This document shows positions 26,041-34,956 of a stretch of DNA of 43,602 bases, one piece after another. The DNA is from Verrucomicrobiota bacterium (GTDB lineage: Bacteria > Verrucomicrobiota > Verrucomicrobiia > Limisphaerales > UBA9464). The translations under genes and the position numbers were made by a program. The notes under the pieces were generated by a model, which worked only from the letters and a program-made list of their open reading frames with translations, did no database searches and was not told the DNA's origin. Location of the stretch: the NCBI GenBank assembly GCA_947454705.1, contig CANGKZ010000041.1, positions 1-43,602 on the forward strand, written 5' to 3'. Each line of letters begins with the position of its first letter. Position 1 is the stretch's first letter.

Positions 26041-27207
26041 ATGAGCAAACCGCTTTCGAAGAAGTTCGCCGCGTATCCCCGCCTGAATCCGTTCGGCGTG
26101 GGCAAGAATATCTCGGCCGCCGACCTGATCGACCAGTCGATGCTGGCCTACAATGGCGGACGCCTCCGCGAGGCCGCCCAGCTTCTCGCGCGCAAGATGC
26201 TGCCCGATGACGGCTACGTGGGCATGTCCCTCACCGGCGCGCTCACCCCGGCCGGCCTGGGCAAGAGCTGCATCATCCCCTTGATGAAGGCGGGATTCGT
26301 GGACTGGATCATCTCCACCGGAGCCAACCTCTACCACGATCTCCACTTCGGCCTCGACATGCAGCTGCACAGCGGCACGCCGTTCCTTGATGACGTCGAA
26401 CTGCACGAGGAAGGCGTTATTCGCATTTACGACGTCCTCTTCGACTACAACGTGCTGCTCGACACCGATGCCTTCGTCCGCGAGGTCATCCAGGGACCGG
26501 AATTCCAGCGCGCCATGGGCACCGACGAATTCCACTACCTGCTCGGCAAGTACGTGGCGGCGCGTCAGAAGAAGCTTGGGATCAAGGACAGCTCGGTCCT
26601 CGCCACCGCGTATGAGTGCGGCATTCCCATCTTCACCAGCAGCCCCGGCGACAGCTCGATCGGCATGAACGTGGCGGCGATGGCGCTGCGCGATTCGAAG
26701 CTGATGTTCGATGTGAACCGCGACGTCAATCAGACCGCGGGCATCGTGTACCACGCCAAGAGCACCGGCCACACCAGCAGCGTGTTCATCCTCGGTGGCG
26801 GCAGCCCGAAGAACTTCATGCTCCAGACCGAGCCGCAGATCCAGGAGGTCATGGGCATCCAGGAAAAGGGCCACGATTACTTCCTGCAATGCACCGACGC
26901 CCGTCCGGACACCGGCGGCCTGAGCGGCGCCACCCCGGCAGAAGCCGTGAGCTGGGGCAAGGTCGATCCCGACAAGCTTCCGGACTCCGTGGTTTGCTAC
27001 ACCGACAGCACCATCGCGCTGCCGCTCCTGACCGCCTACATGACGGCCCGCGTGAAGCCCCGCAAACTCAAGCGCCTGTACCTGCAGCGCGACGCGATCC
27101 TGGGCAAGGTGCGCGAGAAATACCTGGCCACGGGAACCGTCAGCAAGGTCACCACCAGCCGCAAAGTCGCCAAGCGCGCGAGCTCCGTGGGTCTGAAGTC
27201 TAAGTAA
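26041..27207 (+). CDS. Deoxyhypusine synthase-family protein
   Basis: A 388-residue protein of the DHS family, which transfers the aminobutyl group of spermidine using NAD. The segment [15 protein letters not shown] carries the catalytic lysine, K307 here, matching EAVSWGKI around Lys329 in the human enzyme. NAD/spermidine-site segments [26 protein letters not shown] and [20 protein letters not shown] are also present. Eukaryotes and archaea modify eIF5A/aIF5A with it; bacteria have no eIF5A, so bacterial members are usually taken as homospermidine synthases or unassigned. ATG 26041 gives the family-like N-terminus ([20 protein letters not shown]). It stands alone on the plus strand, followed by a stem-loop at 27223-27256. 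Confidence 0.9.
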   Translation: MSKPLSKKFAAYPRLNPFGVGKNISAADLIDQSMLAYNGGRLREAAQLLARKMLPDDGYVGMSLTGALTPAGLGKSCIIPLMKAGFVDWIISTGANLYHDLHFGLDMQLHSGTPFLDDVELHEEGVIRIYDVLFDYNVLLDTDAFVREVIQGPEFQRAMGTDEFHYLLGKYVAARQKKLGIKDSSVLATAYECGIPIFTSSPGDSSIGMNVAAMALRDSKLMFDVNRDVNQTAGIVYHAKSTGHTSSVFILGGGSPKNFMLQTEPQIQEVMGIQEKGHDYFLQCTDARPDTGGLSGATPAEAVSWGKVDPDKLPDSVVCYTDSTIALPLLTAYMTARVKPRKLKRLYLQRDAILGKVREKYLATGTVSKVTTSRKVAKRASSVGLKSK

Positions 27208-27222
27208 CGATTCCGCTCATCT

Positions 27223-27256
27223 CGCCCTGCCTGTGGATCATTCCGCAGGCGGGGCG
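27223..27256 (+). terminator. Long hairpin after the deoxyhypusine synthase-family gene
   Basis: CGCCCTGCCTG (27223-27233) and CAGGCGGGGCG (27246-27256) form an 11-bp stem with one U-G pair around a 12-nt loop, 16 bp past the stop codon. No U-tract follows. It is the third such hairpin downstream of a gene in this window. Confidence 0.5.
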
Positions 27257-27375
27257 CAGAGCGGTTTGGGGTTAAGAACGCGGCGGGAATGCCGATGAAC
27301 TGGGGTGCGGCCTGCAACCGTCAATGCCCCTTTTCATTCGGGTGAAGTTCTGCGAGAACTTCACTCACTCCGCCC

Positions 27376-30300
27376 GTGAACGCTGATATCTCGCAGCACG
27401 AGGACTCCCGTCTGGCCGCACTCGCGGCGCTGCATGTTCTCGACACGCCGCCGGATTCCTCCCTCGACGACCTGACCCGAATCGCCGCCCGAATCTGCGG
27501 AGTTCCGATCTCGGTGGTCAGCCTGGTGGATCACGACCGGCTCTGGTTCAAGTCCACACACGGCACCACTCTCACCGGAGCCCCGCGCAACGGTGCCTTC
27601 TGCGCGCACGCCATCCGCCAATCGGAACCCCTCCTGGTTCCCGACGCGCGCCAGGATCCACGTTTTGCCGAAAGCCCGGTCGTCACCGGATCTCCCGGCT
27701 TCCGCTTCTACGCAGGTGCGCCGCTGATCACGCGCGAAGGGCATGCGATCGGCACCCTCTGCGTTCTCGACACCGAACCGCGGACGCTGTCCTCCGATCA
27801 ACTCTCCCTCCTTGCAGCACTCGGACGGCAGGTGATGGCCCAGTTGGAACTGCGGCGGATCGGCCACTTCCAGAACACCGTGCTCAATCTCGCCAACGTG
27901 GCGATCCTCAGCACTAGTCCCGATGGCCTGTTGCAGACGCTGAATTCCGCCGGCGAACGGCTGTTCGGATGTCGCGCGACGGAGGTCATCGGTTCCGAGT
28001 TTGTATCCCGTTTGATCCTCCCTGCTGAACTCGCAGATCAAGCGAGCCGGATCGGACGACAACTGGGTGCGGCAAATCCCGGAACATTCGAAACCCTCGT
28101 GGCCCGCGCACGGGCAGGTGCGACGGAGGAACGCGAATGGACCTGCGTGCGTCCCGATGGGAAGCGATTCCCAATCCGACTCTCGGTCGCACCTCACCAT
28201 GATGAGAACGGCAGCCTCGTCGGATTCATCTTTGTCGCTGCAGACATCACCGAACCCCGCCTCGCAGCGCAGCGACTGCGGGACAGTGAGGAACGATTCC
28301 GCGTCATTGCCGAGGCCTCCCCGTTGGGCGTGTTTGTGGCGACCCATTCCGGCGAAGCCGTGTACGTGAACCAGGCCTGGCGCGCCGCATCCGGCGTTTC
28401 CCACGATCAGGCCATGGGACGCGGTTGGCTCGAGGCGGTTCATCCCGAAGACCGGCGCCGGGTCGAGGCTCTGTGGACCGACGAAAACCTGGCCCCTCCG
28501 CTCGGATTCCGTGCCGTCTTCCGGTTCCTGCATCCCGGCGGACGCGTGGTTTGGGTCAACACCCACGCCGCCCCGCTGCACCTCGGAACGGAACGTCCCG
28601 GCTTCGTCTGCACCGTGGAGGATGTCACCGAGAAGAAGGCCGCCGAGGAAGCCCTTCAGTCGAGCGAAGCCCGGTTTCGCGACATGGCGTCGAATGTCCC
28701 GGGGATGATCTATCAGTGGTACGAGCGCCGCGACGGAACGCAGGGATTCTCGTACGTCAGCCCGAAGATCACTGAAATGTTCGGGATCCCCGTGGACCAG
28801 GCCGACACCATGGCCGAGCGCATCCATCCGGAGGACCGGGAACGCTGGGCAAAATCGATCGAGGAGGTGAAGCGCACCCTGGCGACCTGGGAGTTTGAAG
28901 GCCGCCTGATCTGCCCGAACGGACAGACCAAGTGGTGGCAGGGAATCTCCAAGGCCGTGCGCGTGACGCCGGATGAAATCCTGTTCAACGGCGTGGTGCT
29001 CGACATCACCGAGCGCAAGCGCTTCGAGCAGGAACTTCACGACGCCCGCAAGGCCGCCGAGGCCGCCAACGAGGCCAAGAGCGAGTTCCTCGCCAACATG
29101 AGCCACGAGATCCGGACCCCCATGAACGGAATCGTGGGCATGGTCCGACTCGCCCTCGACACCGAGCTTCAACCGCAGCAACGACGCTACCTGAACAACG
29201 TCCTTTCGTCGTCCGAAGCCCTGCTGCAGATCCTCAACGACATCCTCGATTTTTCCAAAATTGAGGCAGGCAAATTGGAATTGGAACAGGTCGAGTTCTC
29301 GCTCCACGAAGAGGTCGAGGAAGTGGTCCGCCTGATGAATCTGCGGGCCGAGGAGAAGGGGTTGCAGCTTGAGGCGCGACTCGATCCCGCCCTGCCTGAA
29401 TTGATCCTCGGCGATCCGGGTCGGCTGCGTCAGGTGCTGCTGAACATGGTCTCGAACGCCATCAAGTTCACCGAGGCCGGCAGCGTGAAGGTGGAAATCC
29501 GTCCGGCCCCCGTGCAGCGGGATGCCGGAATCACGCCGATTCAATTCACCATTCTCGACACCGGCATCGGAATCCCCGCCGGGAAACTGCAGGCCATCTT
29601 CGCCCCCTTCACCCAGGCGGATGCCTCCACCAGCCGTCGATTCGGCGGTACCGGACTCGGCCTAGCCATCTGCTCGCGGCTCGTGCAGCTCATGGGCGGG
29701 CAAATCCAGGCAGAGAGCACGCCGGGGCACGGAAGCCGGTTTCAATTCACCCTCCCTTTCCACGAACCCGCAGCGTCCCCCAAGCCTGACCACTCCGGCC
29801 GGACGCATCGCTTCGTCGGAGCCCGGGTGCTCATCCTCGAAGACGACGGCCAGCACGCGAGCGAGGCGGCCGAGCTCGCGGCAAACCTTGGGATGATTCC
29901 CACCGTGGTGGATTCCGGCGCCTCCGCCCTCACCAACCTCCGCATCGCACGCACCTCGGGACAACCGTTCCGACTTGCCCTGATCGGCGATCGATTCGAA
30001 GGCAGGGATGGCATCAGCTGGGCCACGGAATGGCTGACCTCGGCGCAGCTCGGGCAATGCGAGGTGCTCTTCCTCATTTCCGGTACACTCGACTCCGCCG
30101 GACGGGATCGAATCCAGCGCTCCGGATTTACCGGCTGGCTCAGCATGCCCCTCCGGCGCACTGAACTCATCGACCGACTGAACCGCATCAGTTCCGGTAC
30201 GGCCGATGCCCTCCGGATCGCGCCCGAGTCGCAGCCGATTCGCGGACGCATCCTCATCGCCGAGGACAATCCGGTCAACGCCGAGGTCGCCGCCGCAATC

Positions 30301-31044
30301 GTCACCCGGCTCGGTCACGACGTGACGCTGGTTTCCAACGGCAAGGAAGTCCTGGAACGCCTGCAGTTGGAACCCTTCGACCTGATCCTGCTCGACATCC
30401 AGATGCCCGAGCTCAATGGGTTCGAAACCACCCGTCATGTCCGTCAGCTGGAGACCCTGACAGGCACGCGAATCCCGATCGTCGCGCTCACCGCCAATGC
30501 CATCAAAGGCGACCGCGAGCGCTGCCTCGCCGCCGGGGCCGACGACTACCTATCCAAGCCCTACTCCCCGTCGGAACTCGCCGCCGTTCTCGCGCGAAAT
30601 CTCCGGCAATCCCCGCCGCCAACACCGGGCTCGCGCCCCACTGTTTCCGCACCCGCCGGTCCATCCCACTCCATGCCGGAGCCCCCGGCGGTTTCCAGTT
30701 TTGATCCCGTACGGCCTTGGGATGACCTGAGTCCGATCCTTGCGGAAACCGCAGAAATGTTCTGCGAAACCGCCCCCGCCCTCTACCTCAAGCTGCGCCA
30801 GGCCGCCGCTGCGGGAAATCTGGAGGTGGTGATGTTCACCGCGCACTCCCTCAAGGGATCGATCTCGGTCTTCCGCGACATCCGCGGCGCCGCGGAATGC
30901 CACGCCAAGGTTCAGGAAATCGAAGAATTCGCCGCGCTGGAAATCCTCGAACAGGTGCAACTGCTCGCACCTCTTTTGGAACCCTACCTCGGACTCCTGC
31001 TGCATCACCTCGACGAGCTGGTGACCTCAGCCGGTCGCGGTTGA
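27376..31044 (+). CDS. Hybrid sensor kinase: GAF-PAS-PAS-PAS-HisKA-ATPase-REC-REC-HPt
   Basis: A 1222-residue soluble signalling protein. The N-terminal GAF domain (about 1-160) has [14 protein letters not shown] and [18 protein letters not shown]. Three PAS domains follow (about 168-290, 300-420, 430-550). The kinase core has the H-box [20 protein letters not shown] with H577 and an intact ATPase domain ([32 protein letters not shown]). Receiver 1 (about 815-935) has Gly871 where the acceptor Asp belongs (ALIGDRFEG) and is probably degenerate. Receiver 2 has D1007 in [13 protein letters not shown] and TANA and K in LSKPYS. A C-terminal HPt domain carries AHSLKGS with H1157. No membrane helix. 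The start is GTG 27376; no ribosome site was seen. Confidence 0.92.
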   Translation: MNADISQHEDSRLAALAALHVLDTPPDSSLDDLTRIAARICGVPISVVSLVDHDRLWFKSTHGTTLTGAPRNGAFCAHAIRQSEPLLVPDARQDPRFAESPVVTGSPGFRFYAGAPLITREGHAIGTLCVLDTEPRTLSSDQLSLLAALGRQVMAQLELRRIGHFQNTVLNLANVAILSTSPDGLLQTLNSAGERLFGCRATEVIGSEFVSRLILPAELADQASRIGRQLGAANPGTFETLVARARAGATEEREWTCVRPDGKRFPIRLSVAPHHDENGSLVGFIFVAADITEPRLAAQRLRDSEERFRVIAEASPLGVFVATHSGEAVYVNQAWRAASGVSHDQAMGRGWLEAVHPEDRRRVEALWTDENLAPPLGFRAVFRFLHPGGRVVWVNTHAAPLHLGTERPGFVCTVEDVTEKKAAEEALQSSEARFRDMASNVPGMIYQWYERRDGTQGFSYVSPKITEMFGIPVDQADTMAERIHPEDRERWAKSIEEVKRTLATWEFEGRLICPNGQTKWWQGISKAVRVTPDEILFNGVVLDITERKRFEQELHDARKAAEAANEAKSEFLANMSHEIRTPMNGIVGMVRLALDTELQPQQRRYLNNVLSSSEALLQILNDILDFSKIEAGKLELEQVEFSLHEEVEEVVRLMNLRAEEKGLQLEARLDPALPELILGDPGRLRQVLLNMVSNAIKFTEAGSVKVEIRPAPVQRDAGITPIQFTILDTGIGIPAGKLQAIFAPFTQADASTSRRFGGTGLGLAICSRLVQLMGGQIQAESTPGHGSRFQFTLPFHEPAASPKPDHSGRTHRFVGARVLILEDDGQHASEAAELAANLGMIPTVVDSGASALTNLRIARTSGQPFRLALIGDRFEGRDGISWATEWLTSAQLGQCEVLFLISGTLDSAGRDRIQRSGFTGWLSMPLRRTELIDRLNRISSGTADALRIAPESQPIRGRILIAEDNPVNAEVAAAIVTRLGHDVTLVSNGKEVLERLQLEPFDLILLDIQMPELNGFETTRHVRQLETLTGTRIPIVALTANAIKGDRERCLAAGADDYLSKPYSPSELAAVLARNLRQSPPPTPGSRPTVSAPAGPSHSMPEPPAVSSFDPVRPWDDLSPILAETAEMFCETAPALYLKLRQAAAAGNLEVVMFTAHSLKGSISVFRDIRGAAECHAKVQEIEEFAALEILEQVQLLAPLLEPYLGLLLHHLDELVTSAGRG

Positions 31045-31051
31045 AGCCGGA

Positions 31052-31849
31052 TCACTTGGTCCGGCGTGCTTTCGCAGCCGGACTGGGTTTCGACTCCAGC
31101 TCGATGCCGACTGGACAGTGATCCGATCCCAGGATCGATGGCCGAATCACCGCGGATTGCAACGCAGGACGCAGCCGCGCCGATACCAGGAAGTAGTCGA
31201 TTCGCCAGCCCACATTCCGCTTCCGTGCGCCGCCCATCGGACTCCACCATGTGTAGTTTCCGCCCTCCTTCTCGAATTCGCGGAACGTGTCCACAAACCC
31301 GGCCTTCACCACCGCATCAAATCCGGAACGTTCCTCGGGCGTGAATCCGTGGTTCTTCACGTTCGCCTTCGGATTCGTCAGATCCAGCTCCGTGTGCGCC
31401 ACGTTCAAGTCGCCGCACCACACCACCGGCTTCTTCGCATCGAGCCCCTGCAAGTAGGCGAGAAAATCGCGATCCCATTGCTGACGGTACGCCAGCCGGG
31501 TCAGTTCCCGCTGCGAGTTGGGCACGTACACATTGACCAGGAAGAAACCCGGATACTCCGCGGTGAGAACGCGCCCCTCGCGATCGTGCTCCGCAATGCC
31601 GATGCCGCGCGTCACGTTCAGCGGCTTCTCGCGGGTGAGGATCGCCGTGCCGGAATACCCCTTCTTCTCCGCCCAATTCCAATGGGTTTCGTAACCACCA
31701 TCGCCCTCCCACACCGGTTCCACCTGATCCGGCCAGCACTTGGTCTCCTGCAGACACAACACGTCGGGCGACTCTTCCTTCAAGTAATCGAGGAAGTTCT
31801 TCTTCAGCACCGCGCGCAGTCCGTTGACGTTCCAGGAGATCAGCTTCAC
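31052..31849 (-). CDS. xthA: Exodeoxyribonuclease III (AP endonuclease)
   Basis: A 265-residue member of the ExoIII/APE family of Mg2+-dependent DNA repair enzymes, which cut abasic sites and remove 3'-blocked ends. Motifs in order: ISWNVNGLRA (N9), CLQETKCWPDQ (catalytic E35), NVYVPNSQRE, CGDLNVAHTELDL (D and N), NVGWRIDYFLVS and GSDHCPVGI (D243, H244). The start is taken as GTG 31849, because KLISWNVNGLRAV then matches the family N-terminus; an in-frame GTG at 31903 would add 18 residues. The length fits the family. The gene ends 7 bp from the convergent hybrid kinase stop and follows a ComEA-like gene. Confidence 0.93.
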   Translation of the reverse strand: MKLISWNVNGLRAVLKKNFLDYLKEESPDVLCLQETKCWPDQVEPVWEGDGGYETHWNWAEKKGYSGTAILTREKPLNVTRGIGIAEHDREGRVLTAEYPGFFLVNVYVPNSQRELTRLAYRQQWDRDFLAYLQGLDAKKPVVWCGDLNVAHTELDLTNPKANVKNHGFTPEERSGFDAVVKAGFVDTFREFEKEGGNYTWWSPMGGARKRNVGWRIDYFLVSARLRPALQSAVIRPSILGSDHCPVGIELESKPSPAAKARRTK

Positions 31850-31907
31850 GGGGAAATCATGCGCGACGCATCCGACCGGGCCAGCCCGAAACCGTTCTGC
31901 CACGCGG

Positions 31908-32276
31908 TTATTTCGCGGCGCTTCCGACCGTCACCCGCGGACGCAGCAATTCGAGCGTCTTTGGCCCGATGCCGCTGACCCGCTCCAAATCCTTCACGGA
32001 ACGATACGGACGCCCGGCGACAATCCGTCGCGCGAGCGCTTCGTTCACCCGCGGGAGCAACTCCAACTCGGCGATCGATGCGGAATTCACATCGATCACC
32101 TGCGTGGAGCGTTCCGCGATCTGCTCGCGGGACTGCGGCTTTCCGCACTGCTTGAGCCCCACCAGAGCCAGCAATCCACCCACCGCGAGCGCGGCGAGTT
32201 TGGAAACCAGCCGCGACGTCACCCGTTGCGTCACCTTCCGTCCCAATCCTCCGAGCGGATCCTGCGAAGAGCTCAT
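31908..32276 (-). CDS. ComEA-like helix-hairpin-helix protein
   Basis: A 122-residue protein with one N-terminal membrane segment (LAALAVGGLLALVGL, about 26-42) and a C-terminal tandem helix-hairpin-helix DNA-binding region (about 61-117): IDVNSASIAELELLPRVNEA, then GIGPKTLELLRPRV. ComEA proteins bind incoming DNA in the periplasm or at the membrane during natural transformation; other HhH proteins of this type have repair roles. The neighbours are exonuclease III (58 bp downstream) and a DUF1080 gene. The YifB/ComM gene in the same window also has a transformation link, but they are about 21 kb apart. Confidence 0.82.
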   Translation of the reverse strand: MSSSQDPLGGLGRKVTQRVTSRLVSKLAALAVGGLLALVGLKQCGKPQSREQIAERSTQVIDVNSASIAELELLPRVNEALARRIVAGRPYRSVKDLERVSGIGPKTLELLRPRVTVGSAAK

Positions 32277-32310
32277 GCGCTTGGATGTGGGATCGGAACC
32301 AAGACCTGGA

Positions 32311-33018
32311 TCAGTTCAACTTGCGCACCCAGATGTTCCGGTAGTGCACCGGATTTCCATGATCCTGCAGCAACAGCGGTCCCGTGGGCGTGGCGCCGCT
32401 GAACTTGGCTGCCGTGGAGGCATCGCCCTTCACCGGAATGTGATCCTGCACCAGCACGCCGTTGTGAATCACGGTGAACGAACCCGGCACCACCACGCCA
32501 TCGGCCCCGGGCTTCGGCGCGTGGAACACGATGTCATAGGTCTGCCATTCGCCGGGCTTGCGGCACGCATTCACCAGCGGGGCGTTGTGCCCATAGAACG
32601 AAGCGGCCTGGCCGTTGAAGTACGTCTTGTTCTGGTAGGAATCGAGCACCTGGATCTCGTACCGGCCTTGAAAATACACGCCGCTGTTGCCGCGGCCCTG
32701 TCCATCGCCCTTCACCTCGGCCGGGCTCGCCCATTCCACATGCAGCTGGATGTCCCCAAACTGCTCCTTGGTCATGATGCCGCTGCCGTGCACCTCGGCG
32801 TATCCGTTTTCGATTTTCCACTGGGGTGCACCGCCCTTCTCGCTGGTCCAGGCGGAGAGATCCTTTCCATCGAACAAGACGATCGCATCCGACGGTGCAC
32901 TGCCGTGGGTTCCCGGGGTGACCACGGGAGGTTCGGTGTCCGCGGCCTGGGCGAACGGGGCGAAGGACAATGCCGCAAGAGCCGCGACCGAAAGCAGGGA
33001 GAGGGAACCGGATTTCAT
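32311..33018 (-). CDS. DUF1080 (3-keto-disaccharide hydrolase) family protein
   Basis: A 235-residue exported protein with signal peptide (about 1-25, LLSVAALAALSFAPFAQA). The DUF1080 domain shows IVLFDGKDLSAWTSEKGG, DIQLHVEWASP, GNSGVYFQGRYEIQVLDSY and QDHGNPVHYRNIWVR, the family order of a jelly-roll fold related to concanavalin-like lectins. Members include 3-keto-disaccharide hydrolases and are widespread in Planctomycetes and Verrucomicrobia. The substrate is unknown; a saccharide is likely. Gene length is typical. It is 34 bp upstream of the ComEA-like gene, so probably transcribed with it. Confidence 0.9.
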   Translation of the reverse strand: MKSGSLSLLSVAALAALSFAPFAQAADTEPPVVTPGTHGSAPSDAIVLFDGKDLSAWTSEKGGAPQWKIENGYAEVHGSGIMTKEQFGDIQLHVEWASPAEVKGDGQGRGNSGVYFQGRYEIQVLDSYQNKTYFNGQAASFYGHNAPLVNACRKPGEWQTYDIVFHAPKPGADGVVVPGSFTVIHNGVLVQDHIPVKGDASTAAKFSGATPTGPLLLQDHGNPVHYRNIWVRKLN

Positions 33019-33120
33019 GACAGGAGGATTTTGGTACTGAAAAAATCCTCACGCAGGAACGCGCCCCTCTCAAGTCGTAAGTCAGCAATCCGCGCGCGGA
33101 AGTTGAACCCAAGAACGGTA

Positions 33121-33273
33121 GTTGAAACCACAGATGGACACAGATTCACACAGATCGAGAGGAAGATGGGCGGTTCGACTGGGCTCGAACGGTTTCGCCT
33201 TCTGAGTGATCCACAAGTGCTGCCGTTCTCCGAATTTCCATCTGTGTTCATCCGTGTCCATCTGTGGTTGAAC
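33121..33273. repeat. Inverted pair of CCACAGATGGACACAGAT repeats
   Basis: The left arm (33121-33155) reads GTTGAAACCACAGATGGACA and continues in CACAGAT units; the right arm (33234-33273) is its inverted copy, ATTTCCATCTGTGTTCATCC through CCATCTGTGGTTGAAC. About 78 bp separate them. The arms are imperfect but clearly related, so the region can fold into a large cruciform or stem-loop. There is no coding frame. Other copies lie near 955-994, 37690-37733 and 39784-39822. Confidence 0.8.
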
Positions 33274-33392
33274 TCTTCTTTGACTGGCGGATTTAGGCTG
33301 AAGGATTGAAACGCTGAAGAGCTGAAGAGGATGGGAAAAATGGCAGCAGGCAAATCCTGACAGCCCGGCCCGCGCGGGCTAGCGTGGATCCG

Positions 33393-34238
33393 ATGAGCGA
33401 CGCGGACAGCGCAGAACGTGAGAGCGAGTATCAATTTCGGTTCGGTGGCATCGCCCGCCTTTACGGACGCGCCGGGCTCGAACGCCTCCGCCGCAGCCGC
33501 GTGATGGTGATCGGGATCGGCGGCGTCGGATCCTGGGTGGCCGAAGCCCTGGCCCGCAGCGCGGTCGGACACCTCATCCTCGTCGACCTCGACGAAGTCT
33601 GCGTGAGCAACATCAACCGGCAGCTGCCCGCGATGAATTCCACCCTCGGTCAGCCGAAGGTCGAAGTCATGGCCGCACGCATCCGCGATCTCAACCCCGC
33701 GTGTGAAGTCGATGCCCGGATGGAATTCTTCACCGAAAGTTCGGCAACGACCCTGTTCGAGTTGAAGCCCGATGCCGTGGTCGATGCGATCGACGCCGTG
33801 ACCAACAAATGCCGTCTGCTCGCCGGATGCCATCAGCGCGGCCTGCCCGTCATCACCTGCGGCGGCGCCGGCGGACGTCGCGATCCCACCCAGATCCAGG
33901 TGCAGGACCTCGCGCGCGTCACGCACGACCGGCTCCTCAGCGAAGTGCGCAAAAAACTGCGGAAGGACTTTGGATTCCCACGCGGGGACAAGAAGTTCGG
34001 CATCGAAGCCGTCTGTTCCTCGGAGACCCCGGTGTTTCCGGCGGACGACGGATCGGTCTGCGATCGCGCGCAACTCCGGGCAAGCGGTGTGGCGACCAAA
34101 ACGGACGGGGCCGGTCCGCGATTGAATTGCGACTGGGGATACGGTTCCGCAACCCCGGTCACCGGCGCCTTCGGGTTCGCCGCTGCCGCCCGAATCCTTC
34201 AACGCATCGCCGCCGGACCGGCCACCCCTTCACCCTGA
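33393..34238 (+). CDS. tcdA: tRNA threonylcarbamoyladenosine dehydratase (TcdA/CsdL)
   Basis: A 281-residue E1-like ThiF-family enzyme that dehydrates t6A37 in tRNA to the cyclic ct6A form, using ATP. Motifs in order: RLYGRAGLERLRRSRVMVIG, the nucleotide loop GIGGVG (41-46), LVDLDEVCVSNINRQ (D65, D67, R76), GQPKVEVMAARIRDLNP, DAIDAVTNKCRLL, GGAGGRRDPT and the C-terminal SETPVFP/GSATPVTGAFG. Length matches the family. ATG 33393 is preferred over GTG 33384. It ends 4 bp before a VIT-family transporter on the same strand, so the two are probably co-transcribed, without an obvious functional link. Confidence 0.94.
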   Translation: MSDADSAERESEYQFRFGGIARLYGRAGLERLRRSRVMVIGIGGVGSWVAEALARSAVGHLILVDLDEVCVSNINRQLPAMNSTLGQPKVEVMAARIRDLNPACEVDARMEFFTESSATTLFELKPDAVVDAIDAVTNKCRLLAGCHQRGLPVITCGGAGGRRDPTQIQVQDLARVTHDRLLSEVRKKLRKDFGFPRGDKKFGIEAVCSSETPVFPADDGSVCDRAQLRASGVATKTDGAGPRLNCDWGYGSATPVTGAFGFAAAARILQRIAAGPATPSP

Positions 34239-34242
34239 TTCC

Positions 34243-34944
<702 letters not shown>

Positions 34945-34956
34945 TCGGCAGGAAAC

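Noticed and set aside
27361-29544. Minus-strand open frame of 727 codons
   Set aside because: It is opposite the hybrid kinase, whose GAF, PAS and kinase motifs are unambiguous.
33121-33273. Possible CRISPR array because of repeated short units
   Set aside because: The units are irregular, inverted with respect to each other and lack uniform spacers; no cas gene is nearby.
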